Origin: JAZOTK01 sp045534775
GTDB taxonomy: Bacteria; Bacillota; Clostridia; RUG12999
Length of the DNA stretch: 49,122 nucleotides
Direction: 5' to 3'
Assembly (NCBI GenBank): GCA_045534775.1
Contig: JAZSKI010000067.1
Location: 1-49,122 of the forward strand
Shown here: one piece after another, positions 1 through 8,759 of the stretch
Numbering within the stretch: position 1 is the stretch's first letter
How the letters are laid out: each line of letters starts with the position of its first letter
Program-made: the position numbers and the translations under genes
Notes under the pieces: generated by a model
Told to the model about the DNA's origin: nothing
Seen by the model: only the letters and a program-made list of their open reading frames with translations
Database searches by the model: none

Positions 1-215
1 GGTTCTGCGGAAAAAGTTGTGTAAGCGTTATCTGACAAAACTCGACAAGGCGAAAATTACAGGTATAAGCTTACTATACTGTGGCAATAATAGCTATTGG
101 CTTTTACCGCAATACAGGATACGGCAATGCTGAAGAGCAACCGGAGCGGTATTGCGGATTTTGTACTGAAACGGGGGGGCTGTCTCGCTTTTCTTAGTGT
201 TACAGCTCCTTTTAC

Positions 216-899
216 TTAAGTATAGAATTCCTCGAAGGTATCCAGACAAATTGCGCCTAAATTATTTTCAAAAACGGCTCCGCAGTCAATAGCAATGTGG
301 TTGTTTTTTCTGTAGATTTTCCCGCGGCATCTGTCATCAATAAGGAAGGTGGGCGTATGACCTGTTACGAGATATTTGTCTTTATAATAGACCTTGTCGT
401 AATCGCATCTTTTCCATATTATGTCGTGCAGGGAATAATGCTCCAAAGGTTTGTCCGGGCTGAAGCCGCCGAGTCCTGCGTGTACCAATACAAAATCCTT
501 CCTGCTGACGGTCAGCTCTTTATATAATTCAAATTCGGAAATATATTCTAAAACATCTTCCTTGTCGCGGGGACTTAATTTGCAAAACTCCTGCAGGGTT
601 GTATCTCCGCCGTTTAACATCCAGGTCTGGTATGCGCTAACCAAATCTTCGCAGTTTTCTTCCGTAAGCTCTTTGGTTAAGTTTTTAAGCACGCTGTACG
701 CCATATATTCGTGGTTCCCGAATAATGGTTTAATATTCGGTTTGTCCATTATATCAAACAGAATCTTCATACTTTCATCGCCGCGATCAACAATATCCCC
801 GAGGATATATAAGCTGTCCTTTTTTCCTAAACTGATTTTCTCAAGGATTTTCACATACTTTTCGTAGCACCCGTGAAGGTCACTCATCACATATACCAT
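216..899 (-). CDS. Metallophosphoesterase, serine/threonine protein phosphatase-like
   Basis: About 227-aa calcineurin-like phosphoesterase. The metal-binding signature blocks are visible in order: SDLHG near the N-terminus (D-x-H), GDIVDRGDES (GDxxDRG) around residue 36, GNHEYMA (GNHE) around residue 62, then VHAGL and TGHTP toward the C-terminus. This set and length match the PrpE/ApaH/PP1-like family, which removes phosphate from phosphoproteins or cleaves dinucleoside polyphosphates; which substrate is used cannot be told here. An ATG at 905 is nearly on top of the AGGAG ribosome site, so the ATG at 899 (MVYVMSDLHG, spacer about 7) is the better start. It stands alone, separated from the next minus-strand gene by a terminator. 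Confidence 0.85.
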   Translation of the reverse strand: MVYVMSDLHGCYEKYVKILEKISLGKKDSLYILGDIVDRGDESMKILFDIMDKPNIKPLFGNHEYMAYSVLKNLTKELTEENCEDLVSAYQTWMLNGGDTTLQEFCKLSPRDKEDVLEYISEFELYKELTVSRKDFVLVHAGLGGFSPDKPLEHYSLHDIIWKRCDYDKVYYKDKYLVTGHTPTFLIDDRCRGKIYRKNNHIAIDCGAVFENNLGAICLDTFEEFYT

Positions 900-1005
900 A
901 AGCATTCTCCTGTCTTTAAATTATAATATACAGCCGTTAGTTTTGCGGCATTATATATAATTCGCCATAAATGCCAAAACTCCTTTTTTAAAAAAAGATA
1001 CAAAA

Positions 1006-1042
1006 ACCCGGACGGCAGACTTAACTGTCTGACTGTCCGGGT
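1006..1042 (-). terminator. Rho-independent terminator after the secreted protein gene
   Basis: Arms ACCCGGAC (1006-1013) and GTCCGGGT (1035-1042), with a second inner pairing CAGAC/GTCTG. Read on the minus strand, the hairpin is followed by GTTTTTGTATC and another T run. It ends the transcript carrying endoAI, endoA and the secreted protein and isolates the phosphoesterase gene. Confidence 0.8.
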
Positions 1043-1090
1043 GCTCTTTTTGCACGTTTGCCCACTTTCTCGGCAAAATACAATTTTGGT

Positions 1091-1519
1091 TTATTGAATT
1101 GTATATTTCCCTTTCACCATAACAAGCACATCATTTTCGGCGGAAAGACCTCTGCCGTCATCTACGGGTACTATGGTTAAATGGTTGGGCGGGAAGGCCT
1201 CGCCATCTTTCAAATCAACGCCGATAGTTGTATCTGCAAGACCACCTTTTTCTGTTGCTATAACAGTAGCCTTACCTTGCCTTAAAATAAGCTCACAGCC
1301 GCTGCTGCCGATTAATTCTTCGCCTTTTTTAACCTGAACTACGGTGAAAGCGGTACTGCTGTCCACATATTCCTGTACCTGACCCATAAAAATATTTTCC
1401 AGATACGCTTTTGAAATAAGCGGATTGTCATCGCCGCCGGGAGTTGCAAGGGCAACCACCGCACATACTGTTATTACGGCAAGACCTGCTATAAGACCTG
1501 CTGCAAATTGTTTTCTCAT
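1091..1519 (-). CDS. Secreted or membrane-anchored protein of unknown function
   Basis: 142 aa. Residues 5-25 form a hydrophobic segment after a positive start (MRKQF), so this is an N-terminal anchor or signal peptide; no lipobox cysteine is visible. The exported part is a compact domain with GSSGCELILRQG, GGLADTTIGVDL and NHLTIVPVDDGRG blocks, rich in beta-forming residues. I do not recognise a named Pfam family. The gene lies 35 bp downstream of endoA, probably co-transcribed with it and ended by the terminator at 1006-1042. Shared transcription with a toxin module may simply be positional. The AGGAGGT-like ribosome site upstream of ATG 1519 supports the start. Confidence 0.7.
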   Translation of the reverse strand: MRKQFAAGLIAGLAVITVCAVVALATPGGDDNPLISKAYLENIFMGQVQEYVDSSTAFTVVQVKKGEELIGSSGCELILRQGKATVIATEKGGLADTTIGVDLKDGEAFPPNHLTIVPVDDGRGLSAENDVLVMVKGKYTIQ

Positions 1520-1553
1520 CTGTCATACCTCCAAAACATTATTCGGATATAGG

Positions 1554-1898
1554 TCACATAAGACCAAAGCTTATACTTATGGCATCATTAACCGTTGTCA
1601 TAAGGGCTGAGTCTAACCGACCTATCCGTTCTCTTAGCCTTCGTTTATCTATTGTACGGATTTGTTCAAGCAATATTACGCTGTCCTTACTGAGGCCGTA
1701 TTCTTCGGCACTTATTTCAATATGAGTCGGCAGCTTTGCCTTGTTAATCTGCGATGTTATAGCGGCAGCTATTATAGTGGGACTGTGTTTGTTCCCCACG
1801 TCATTCTGCACTATAAGCACGGGTCGTACTCCGCCTTGCTCCGACCCTACGACAGGGCTTAAATCCGCATAATAAATGTCACCTCGTTTTACAATCAT
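1554..1898 (-). CDS. ndoA: EndoA/MazF-family mRNA interferase toxin
   Basis: 114 aa when started at ATG 1898 (MIVKRGDIYYADLSPVVG). The RGD-Y-ADL-P-GSEQGG-RPV-I-QND pattern is the hallmark of the Bacillus EndoA/PemK toxin family, an endoribonuclease that cuts single-stranded mRNA at a short motif. The later blocks AAAITSQ and LLEQIRTIDKRRL also match. A longer reading to 1946 adds 16 residues that are not family-like, and GGAG lies about 10 nt before 1898, so I use the shorter start. The antitoxin gene is directly upstream. In Firmicutes this pair is a chromosomal core gene often found beside alr, as here. Confidence 0.93.
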   Translation of the reverse strand: MIVKRGDIYYADLSPVVGSEQGGVRPVLIVQNDVGNKHSPTIIAAAITSQINKAKLPTHIEISAEEYGLSKDSVILLEQIRTIDKRRLRERIGRLDSALMTTVNDAISISFGLM

Positions 1899-1967
1899 GC
1901 TATTCACACTCCGCCAATTTTTCCTCACGCCGACAAAAGCCGGCAACGGAAAGTGGTGATTAATAAA

Positions 1968-2204
1968 TTAATCCTCATTTCCTTCAAAACACATTTCGGC
2001 GAGTTTGAGATTAATTTCTCCCATTTCCTGATAACCCTTTATCATTTGTTCCTCTAACCGGCATTTTTTTCTCTTATCCGAATAGAGTCGCAATACTTCG
2101 TTTATGAGCTTGCTGCGACTTATGCCTTTATCGGCAGCAATTTCATCAATTTCACAAAGCAAAGCTTCGGGAAGGGAGATCAATATTTTTTTTAGCTGCG
2201 GCAA
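1968..2204 (-). CDS. ndoAI: EndoAI-type ribbon-helix-helix antitoxin
   Basis: 78 aa. The N-terminal LKKILISLPEALLCEIDEIA followed by DKGISRSKLINEVLRLY is a CopG/MetJ ribbon-helix-helix fold; the charged tail (EEQMIKGYQEMGEINLKLAEM) resembles the toxin-binding helix of Bacillus EndoAI. It should neutralise the downstream EndoA toxin and autorepress the pair. The start is a TTG at 2204 placed 8 nt after a G-rich Shine-Dalgarno (AAGGGGGG). An ATG at 2212 lies in a different frame, 1 nt from the same site, and gives only 19 codons. The pair has its own promoter at 2290-2318. Confidence 0.88.
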   Translation of the reverse strand: MPQLKKILISLPEALLCEIDEIAADKGISRSKLINEVLRLYSDKRKKCRLEEQMIKGYQEMGEINLKLAEMCFEGNED

Positions 2205-2289
2205 GTGCCATGCCCCCCTTTACTGTTTGTAATAAGCTACTGTTATTTGATTTTTATAAAGTTGCAAACCACAGCGGGTATATAATAAT

Positions 2290-2318
2290 ATTATACAACA
2301 TTTTTATGTAAAAATCAA
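2290..2318 (-). promoter_or_regulatory. Promoter for the endoAI-endoA operon
   Basis: On the minus strand TTGATT (2313-2318) is followed 17 bp later by TATAAT (2290-2295), immediately after the alr stop codon. This gives the toxin-antitoxin pair its own transcription start independent of the upstream operon. Confidence 0.7.
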
Positions 2319-2325
2319 ATGAAAA

Positions 2326-3492
2326 TTACACCAGATAGTTTACTACATCCACTATTTTGCCGTCTTTGACATATATTCGCGGAACTCTACGGCTTACCAT
2401 ACACACAAGCTCGTAATTGATAGTTCCTGCTAAATCAGCCAAAAACTCGCATGATACTTCCGTTTCGGCATCCTTGCCGATAATCACAGCTACATCGCCT
2501 ATATCAATATTATTGACACAGGTGACATTAATCATACATTGATCCATACAAATTCTTCCTACAATATTTACGGGAACCCCGTTTACTATAACCTTACCTT
2601 TACCGGAAAGATGGCGGGGATACCCGTCTGCATACCCGATGGAAAGGGTGGCAACCTTCATATCGCAGGGGGCGGTAAAGGTTCCGCCATAGCTTATTTT
2701 TTGCCCCTTCTTTATATATTGTATGCGGGTGACGGTAGTTTTTACACTCATGACAGGCTGTAAATTCAGGTTTTGGACGGGAACTCCTGCAAAAGGAGTA
2801 AGCCCGTAGTTTATAATTCCCGAACGTACCATATTGAGGTGCATATCCTTGAATTTTATAATTCCTGCACTGTTACAGGTGTGTTTATACGGGATTTTAA
2901 TATTTTCCGCTTCAAGGCGTTGACAGCATTTATCAAACAGCTCATATTGCATAAGCGTGTAAGAGGGGTCCTCCTCATCTGCTTTTGCAAAATGGGTAAA
3001 GATACCTTCGATTTCAATACCGTCAAGCGCGTGAACGGCTTTTATTTTTTCGATAGTTTCATCATCATCTGCCATAAATCCGATACGGTGCATACCCGTA
3101 TCAAGCTTTATATGGATTTTGGCGGGTTTATTACACAATGCGGCGGCTTTTGACAAGCTGACGGCATCGTTATAGTCATAGATGGTAAGTAAAATATTAT
3201 TTTCAACAGCAGTAGGCATATCGGCGGGAAGGATATAGCCTAATATTAAAATAGGAGCATCAATTCCCATAGAACGCAGCTGCATAGCTTCGTTTATGCA
3301 GGCAACGGCGAGATAATCGGCGCCGTTTTCGAGCATTTCCGAAACAACGTGCGTTACTCCGTGCCCATAGGCATCGGCTTTTACCACAGCCATCAGCTTT
3401 GCGGGAGATGACATCTTCTTAATAACGCGGATATTTTCAGCCAAAGCATCAAGATTAATTTCCGCCCATGTCCTTTGTGCGGGTATGTTCAT
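2326..3492 (-). CDS. alr: Alanine racemase
   Basis: 388 aa, the usual size. A PLP-dependent fold-III enzyme interconverting L- and D-alanine for peptidoglycan. The PLP lysine is K38 in VVKADAYGHG. The HIKLDTGMHRIGF motif, the catalytic tyrosine block KISYGGTFTA and SIGYADGYPR are all present. It follows the GerS-like lipoprotein gene by 23 bp in the same orientation. In Clostridioides difficile gerS is co-transcribed with an alanine racemase gene (alr2), so the same coupling here may tie alanine racemisation to spore germination; a purely cell-wall role is equally compatible. The endoAI-endoA pair follows, as in many Firmicutes. Confidence 0.96.
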   Translation of the reverse strand: MNIPAQRTWAEINLDALAENIRVIKKMSSPAKLMAVVKADAYGHGVTHVVSEMLENGADYLAVACINEAMQLRSMGIDAPILILGYILPADMPTAVENNILLTIYDYNDAVSLSKAAALCNKPAKIHIKLDTGMHRIGFMADDDETIEKIKAVHALDGIEIEGIFTHFAKADEEDPSYTLMQYELFDKCCQRLEAENIKIPYKHTCNSAGIIKFKDMHLNMVRSGIINYGLTPFAGVPVQNLNLQPVMSVKTTVTRIQYIKKGQKISYGGTFTAPCDMKVATLSIGYADGYPRHLSGKGKVIVNGVPVNIVGRICMDQCMINVTCVNNIDIGDVAVIIGKDAETEVSCEFLADLAGTINYELVCMVSRRVPRIYVKDGKIVDVVNYLV

Positions 3493-3515
3493 TTAATTCA
3501 TCTTCTTTCAATAGC

Positions 3516-4109
3516 TTAAATTACAAACAGCTCATCGGGCGGGTCTGTAATTTTAAATGACAAATATTGGATGTTTGTATACACTTTACCGTCTTTACCT
3601 AAGATTTCCAAAGTCAAAGGCTCCATAGTATGGGTGTTAATTACCAGACGCAAAGAGGCTTTGTAGGGGTTTGAAAGACCGGTTTGCGCCTCCAACGTGA
3701 CGAGGCATGAATCCTCGGCAGATACGGAGGCGGTTGTTTCTTCGTTTTGGTAGTAGGCAGAGAAGAAGCTGTTTAAAAACATATAATCCTCTTCGCCGCC
3801 GAGCTGTTGCAAAATGAGAGGTGCATCAGCCTTGGCGTTGTAGGCCCCGGCACTTGTGCCGTTTACAATGGTTATAAGCTCGCTTGCTTCACTTCGCAAT
3901 TTGTCGGGATATTTGTAGTACTGTTTTATGGTATAAACATTATTGGTGTTATTGGAAAAAACTGACAGCTTTATTTCTGCCTCATATCCCGGCATATTGA
4001 AAAATGTGTCATAAATTCTTTTGCTTGTATCAAGCTGTGGCATAAGAGGTTTACTGCAACCACAAAGCATTAGTGACATTATCATTGGCAGAATAAGAAC
4101 TTTTTTCAT
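3516..4109 (-). CDS. GerS-like / LolA-fold lipoprotein
   Basis: 197 aa. A lipoprotein signal is clear: MKKVLILPMIMSLMLCGC with the lipobox cysteine at residue 18. The mature domain has the LolA/outer-membrane-lipoprotein-sorting layout (YKYPDKLRSEA, TIVNGTSAGAYNAKA, LRLVINTHTMEPLTLEI). In spore-forming Clostridia this fold includes GerS, a lipoprotein needed for cortex hydrolysis in C. difficile, whose gene is also next to an alanine racemase gene. Assignment as the GerS-type protein rests on fold and neighbourhood rather than close identity. A strong AGGAGG precedes the ATG at 4109, and nnr lies 20 bp upstream. Confidence 0.75.
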   Translation of the reverse strand: MKKVLILPMIMSLMLCGCSKPLMPQLDTSKRIYDTFFNMPGYEAEIKLSVFSNNTNNVYTIKQYYKYPDKLRSEASELITIVNGTSAGAYNAKADAPLILQQLGGEEDYMFLNSFFSAYYQNEETTASVSAEDSCLVTLEAQTGLSNPYKASLRLVINTHTMEPLTLEILGKDGKVYTNIQYLSFKITDPPDELFVI

Positions 4110-4129
4110 ATATTAGCCTCCTGAAGACT

Positions 4130-5578
4130 TTAGTTTCTTATCCTTTGCATTGCCTTTGAAAGCATATCTGTTATATCGGTGGGAAGCATAGCTTCTTCAA
4201 CGAATTTTTCTTTAGCCAAATCGGCGGCAAGACCGTGGAGGTACACGCTTGTTGATACGAAATCGGGAAGGCCGCGAGCCGCAAAAGCGCCGATAATTCC
4301 TGCCAGGACATCGCCACTTCCGCCTGTTGCCATTCCGTTGTTGCCGGTGGTGTTTATGTGACAGATACCGCTACGCAGGGCGACAACCGTACCTGCGCCC
4401 TTAAGGACTAAGGTAACACCGTATTTTTCCGCAAATTCTCTTGCAAGAGCTATGCGGTTTTTCTGAACCATATCTATGGGGAGGTTTACAAGTCTTGAAA
4501 ATTCTCCGGGATGGGGTGTCAGTATAACATTTTTGCCGGCTTTCAATATATCTATATTCTCTTTTATGGAATTTATACCATCGGCATCTATTACGACAGG
4601 GATGTTTTTCTCTATAAGATATGGGACTATTTCGGCAACCTCGCTTGATTGACCGAGCCCGGGACCGATAACCACAGCGGTATAGGGACTTAAATTTATA
4701 CTGCGGAAGGCATCAAAGGTGATTTTGTCCTTGCAGGGCAGAGGAAGAGTCATAGCCTCTGTCAGCTTAACCTCCATAATAGGATTTAAGTTCTCAGGCA
4801 CAGCGAGGGATACAAGCCCGCATCCGCATCGGAGAGCTGCGCTGCAGCACAAAGTCGCCGCACCTGTCATACCCGTAGAGCCGGCAATAACAAGCAGTCT
4901 GCCGTTAGTTCCTTTATTGGCGTCCTCTGCCATAGGCGGAAAATATGCAGATGTCATTTCAAAGGTATCAAAAATATCGCTGTCAATAAGAGAAATGGGG
5001 GCAACTGTAACCTTGCCGCAACAGCCCTTTGCGGGATATTGGGTAAGTCCCGTTTTTTTATAACCGAAGGTTACGGTAGCATCGGCGTGAACGGCTTTTT
5101 TATGTATATATCCCGTATCACTGCAAATACCGCTGGGGACATCAACAGCCACTACGGGTTTGCCGCAATGGTTTATTTTATCAATAATATCAAGGTCTGT
5201 CCCGCCCGAAAGACCGATACCGAAAATCGCATCAACAATCACATCGGCGTTTTCGGAAATTTCATCGGTTATGGGAATGGAAAGCTTTTTAATAATATTG
5301 AAATTAGTAATGGCATCGGAGGTTTTAGGCTCTCCGAGAGGAAGCACTACCGTGACGTTGCAACCGGCGGCGTACAGTTGACGCGCGGCGGCGAGTCCGT
5401 CACCGCCGTTATTGCCTTTGCCGCATACAGCCGCTACGCTGCATATTCCGTAATTATTCAATATATAGTTTGAAACTGCCATTGCCGCTGTTTCCATAAC
5501 GGTAATGGGTAAAAGGCCTGAATCAAAAGTATTTTCCTCTAAGATGCGCATTTGATTTGCATTTACAAGCTTATTCAT
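4130..5578 (-). CDS. nnr: Bifunctional NAD(P)H-hydrate epimerase/dehydratase
   Basis: 482 aa from ATG 5578. It repairs damaged NADHX/NADPHX. Residues 1-210 form the YjeF_N epimerase domain (CGKGNNGGDGLAAARQL, VDAIFGIGLSG, VDVPSGI). The C-terminal ribokinase-like dehydratase domain shows TGAATLCCSAALRCG, VIGPGLGQ, LTPHPGEFSRL and the catalytic NGMATGGSGDVLAGIIG. The fused arrangement is normal for Firmicutes. A GTG at 5587 would add three residues; the ATG start overlaps the upstream gene by 8 bp, suggesting translational coupling. Confidence 0.95.
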   Translation of the reverse strand: MNKLVNANQMRILEENTFDSGLLPITVMETAAMAVSNYILNNYGICSVAAVCGKGNNGGDGLAAARQLYAAGCNVTVVLPLGEPKTSDAITNFNIIKKLSIPITDEISENADVIVDAIFGIGLSGGTDLDIIDKINHCGKPVVAVDVPSGICSDTGYIHKKAVHADATVTFGYKKTGLTQYPAKGCCGKVTVAPISLIDSDIFDTFEMTSAYFPPMAEDANKGTNGRLLVIAGSTGMTGAATLCCSAALRCGCGLVSLAVPENLNPIMEVKLTEAMTLPLPCKDKITFDAFRSINLSPYTAVVIGPGLGQSSEVAEIVPYLIEKNIPVVIDADGINSIKENIDILKAGKNVILTPHPGEFSRLVNLPIDMVQKNRIALAREFAEKYGVTLVLKGAGTVVALRSGICHINTTGNNGMATGGSGDVLAGIIGAFAARGLPDFVSTSVYLHGLAADLAKEKFVEEAMLPTDITDMLSKAMQRIRN

Positions 5579-6092
5579 TTGGAACACTTACTTTCATAGC
5601 CTGAGGTCTGAATTTCTTGAAAATCCTAAGCATCTTTTCAGATGGGTTAAATATAAGCTTTGTTCTGACACCGTTTTTTGTAGCAATAAGATAACAGGTT
5701 GCAGTATCCTTCTTTGAGTTGTTTGAAGCATCAATCACATTGGTTACAGTATCGCCGCTGTGGTCATCTATTGGTGCAATAAGCTCAATTTCCTTAGCGG
5801 AGACAGATAAAAGCCTTTTTCTTTTGCGGCGTGCCGTTATGCGGTCAACATCAAGCTCGCCGTTGGTTACAATATATTCAAATTCTATATTTCTGTTTGT
5901 AATTAAAATATAGGCAAGCCAGATTATACCGGCAAGTAAAAGAAGCACAAACTGACCTATCAGCGGTATAAAAAGATACGCAATGCCGAATATGAATAGG
6001 GCAATAGTCGCCAGAATAGTACCCGTTATAATCAATATATCTTTGGCATCTTTTTTGCGTTTTACAATATATTCTGTAAAATAATCCATCAT
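5571..6092 (-). CDS. DUF6106-like two-helix membrane protein
   Basis: About 173 aa from ATG 6092. Two adjacent hydrophobic helices (ILIITGTILATIALFIFGIA, then LIGQFVLLLLAGIIWLAYIL) follow the N-terminal MMDYFTEYIVKRKK. The cytoplasmic remainder contains EFEYIVTNGELDVDRITARR and a beta-rich tail ending with KLIFNPSEKMLRIFKKFRP. The EYxxTNGELDxDxIxxRxKRK pattern is what I recall for clostridial DUF6106; function is unknown. The GGTAGG ribosome site overlaps the valS stop codon, so the start just after valS is preferred over the in-frame codon at 6122. Co-transcribed between valS and nnr. Confidence 0.75.
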   Translation of the reverse strand: MMDYFTEYIVKRKKDAKDILIITGTILATIALFIFGIAYLFIPLIGQFVLLLLAGIIWLAYILITNRNIEFEYIVTNGELDVDRITARRKRKRLLSVSAKEIELIAPIDDHSGDTVTNVIDASNNSKKDTATCYLIATKNGVRTKLIFNPSEKMLRIFKKFRPQAMKVSVPNE

Positions 6093-6102
6093 ATTAAACA
6101 GC

Positions 6103-8724
6103 CTACCTTTCGAGAGCTTCAATGCTCATAACTACCTTTTCCAGCATAGCCTTATAGCGTTCGCCTTTTTCTTTTTCCTGTTCAATTACTGCGGAGGGAG
6201 CCTTTGCTACAAAGCCCTGATTGGAGAGCTTGCCTTCAACACGCTTGATTTCCGAAATAAGCTTTTCTTTTTCTTTGTTCAAACGCTGTAATTCTTCGGC
6301 AGTATCAACCAAATCCCCTAAAGGAATAGCAATGTTTGCACCGTCGGTAATAACATCAATACAGTTATCGGGAAGCTGTGATTTATCAGCCGCAAACTCA
6401 ACCTGAGAAGCGGAAGCAAGTTTCTCAAAGAACATAACACCTTTTTCAAAAATATTCTTTTTATCGGTTATTATATAAAGCTTAGCTTTCTTTGAAGGAG
6501 GTACGTTCTTTTCTGTTCTTGCGTTTCTCACAGCCTTGATAGCGGATTTAATAAGCTCCAGAGAAGCCATATCCTCTTTATAATCAAATTTTCCGCTTTC
6601 GGGATAGCTTGCCAGCATAATGGTTTCACCGTCGTGGGGCAGCTTCTGCCAGATTTCTTCGGTGATAAACGGCATAAACGGATGGAGCAGTTCAAGAACA
6701 CGGGCAAGAACATAAACCAGAACTCTGCCTGCAGCTTCCTTATCTTCGCCCTGGAGACGGGGCTTGCAAAGCTCAATATACCAGTCGCAGTATTCGTCCC
6801 AGATAAAGTCATAGAGCTTAGCTGCGGCAATACCCAATTCAAATTTATCAAGGTTATCTCTGACCTCGCCGATAAGAATATCAAGCTTTGATAAAATCCA
6901 TTTATCCTCCATACTGAGCTTATCTGCCGCAGGGAGAGCAGTATCCTCGTGGTCTATATTCATCATAACAAAACGTGCCGCATTCCAGATTTTATTTGCA
7001 AAGTTACGGCTTGCTTTAACACGCTCGTCATAGTAACGCATATCGTTTCCGGGAGAGTTGCCCGAAGCTAAGGTAAATCTGAGAGCATCGGCGCCGTATT
7101 CCTTGATTACTTCAAGAGGGTCAATGCCGTTACCCAGGGATTTTGACATCTTTCTGCCCTGAGAATCACGTACAATACCGTGGATAAATACGTGTTTGAA
7201 GGGTTCTTTTTCCATGTGGTGCATACCTGAGAATATCATACGTGCAACCCAGAAGAAAATAATATCATAACCGGTTACCAGAACGCTGGTAGGGTAGAAA
7301 TATTTTAAATCCTCGGTTTCATCGGGCCAGCCTAAGGTAGAGAAGGGCCAAAGAGCAGAGCTGAACCAGGTGTCAAGCACGTCTTCCTCCTGTTTTACCT
7401 TGCCGCCGCATTTCGGGCAGGTGGTGAGTACGTCCTTTGAAACTGTCATTTCGCCGCAATCCTCGCAGTAGAAAGCAGGAATACGATGACCCCACCAGAG
7501 CTGACGGGATATACACCAGTCAAGGACATTTTCCATCCAGTTGAGATAGGTTTTGCTGAAACGGTCGGGAACAAAGCCTACTGTTCCGTCTTTTACAACT
7601 TCAATAGCCTTCTCGGCGAGAGGCTTCATTTTAACAAACCATTGGTCGGAGGTCATAGGTTCAACTACTGTACCGCAACGGTAACATTCGCCTACGTTAT
7701 GTGTATGGTCTTCGATTTTTACCAAAAGACCTGATTTTTCCAAATCCTCAACCATAACACGGCGTGCTTCGTATCTGTCCATACCTGCGTATTTGCCACC
7801 GTTTTTGTTTATGGTTGCATCGTCATTTAATATTTTGATTTGCTCTAAGTTATGACGGAGACCAACCTCAAAGTCATTGGGGTCGTGGGCAGGAGTAATT
7901 TTAACAACGCCTGTACCGAAATCCTTTTCAACGTACTCGTCGGCAATTATGGGGATAGGCTTATTTACAAGCGGCAAAATAACATTTTTGCCAACCAGAT
8001 GCTTATATCTTTCGTCATCGGGATGAACGGCAAGGGCAGTATCACCGAGCATAGTTTCGGGACGGGTTGTAGCAATAACCACAAACTCGTCGCTGTTTTC
8101 AATGGGATATTTAATATGCCAGAAATGACCTTCGTGCTCTGCATAGCTTACCTCGGCATCAGATAAAGCTGTAGCACAGTGAGGACACCAGTTGATAATT
8201 CTGTTACCTCTGTAGATAAGACCCTTTTCATAGAGATTTACAAATACCTCACGAACAGCTTTGGAACAGCCCTCGTCCATAGTAAATCTTTCTCTTGACC
8301 AGTCGCAGGAGCAACCTAATTTTTTAATCTGCTTGGTAATTCTGTCACCGTACATCTTTTTCCAGTCCCATACGCGTTCAAGGAACTTCTCTCTGCCTAA
8401 ATCATAGCGGGTTAAGCCTTCTTCCTTGCGAAGAGCCTCTTCAACCTTAATCTGAGTTGCAATACCGGCGTGGTCGGTGCCGGGAAGCCAGAGGGCTTCA
8501 TAGCCTGCCATTCTCTTGTATCTGATAAGTATATCCTGCAAGGTTTCATCAAGGGCATGTCCCATGTGGAGCTGGCCTGTTACGTTGGGAGGGGGAATTA
8601 CTATAGTGAAGGGTTCTTTTTCACTGCTTACAGAAGCTTTGAAATAACCGTTTTCCTCCCATTGCTGATATAATTTCTCTTCAAATTCGGCAGGGTTGTA
8701 AACCTTTTCCAATTCTTTTTTCAC
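6103..8724 (-). CDS. valS: Valyl-tRNA synthetase
   Basis: 873 aa from GTG 8724. Class I synthetase charging tRNA-Val. The HIGH motif (GQLHMGHALDE) and KMSKS motif (GRKMSKSLGNG) are present, with the editing domain between (TTRPETMLGDTALAVHP). The anticodon-binding domain and the ValS-specific C-terminal coiled coil (ELQRLNKEKEKLISEI) complete it. Start choice: GTG 8724 gives the family-like MKKELEKVYNPAEFEEKLY with AAAGGA about 10 nt upstream. An ATG at 8760 overlaps the stop of the preceding gene (TAATG) and also has AGGGGG, so it cannot be excluded. No T-box leader is visible. Confidence 0.96.
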   Translation of the reverse strand: MKKELEKVYNPAEFEEKLYQQWEENGYFKASVSSEKEPFTIVIPPPNVTGQLHMGHALDETLQDILIRYKRMAGYEALWLPGTDHAGIATQIKVEEALRKEEGLTRYDLGREKFLERVWDWKKMYGDRITKQIKKLGCSCDWSRERFTMDEGCSKAVREVFVNLYEKGLIYRGNRIINWCPHCATALSDAEVSYAEHEGHFWHIKYPIENSDEFVVIATTRPETMLGDTALAVHPDDERYKHLVGKNVILPLVNKPIPIIADEYVEKDFGTGVVKITPAHDPNDFEVGLRHNLEQIKILNDDATINKNGGKYAGMDRYEARRVMVEDLEKSGLLVKIEDHTHNVGECYRCGTVVEPMTSDQWFVKMKPLAEKAIEVVKDGTVGFVPDRFSKTYLNWMENVLDWCISRQLWWGHRIPAFYCEDCGEMTVSKDVLTTCPKCGGKVKQEEDVLDTWFSSALWPFSTLGWPDETEDLKYFYPTSVLVTGYDIIFFWVARMIFSGMHHMEKEPFKHVFIHGIVRDSQGRKMSKSLGNGIDPLEVIKEYGADALRFTLASGNSPGNDMRYYDERVKASRNFANKIWNAARFVMMNIDHEDTALPAADKLSMEDKWILSKLDILIGEVRDNLDKFELGIAAAKLYDFIWDEYCDWYIELCKPRLQGEDKEAAGRVLVYVLARVLELLHPFMPFITEEIWQKLPHDGETIMLASYPESGKFDYKEDMASLELIKSAIKAVRNARTEKNVPPSKKAKLYIITDKKNIFEKGVMFFEKLASASQVEFAADKSQLPDNCIDVITDGANIAIPLGDLVDTAEELQRLNKEKEKLISEIKRVEGKLSNQGFVAKAPSAVIEQEKEKGERYKAMLEKVVMSIEALER

Positions 8725-8759
8725 AATAACACAATCCTTTCTATATGATGGGGAACCCA

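Noticed and set aside
36..51. Two TTGTC-like sites on the minus strand resembling Spo0A boxes
   Set aside because: Weak match to the consensus and no gene start downstream in the right direction; chance is likely.
2..133. Open frame of about 43 codons at the left edge, plus strand, possibly the 3' end of a gene
   Set aside because: Too short to recognise any family and no start is visible; an inverted repeat (CCGCAATAC/GTATTGCGG, about 107-157) overlaps its end. It may be noncoding.
6528..6884. 118-codon minus-strand frame inside valS
   Set aside because: Lies wholly within the clear valS reading in another frame, with no ribosome site or family features.
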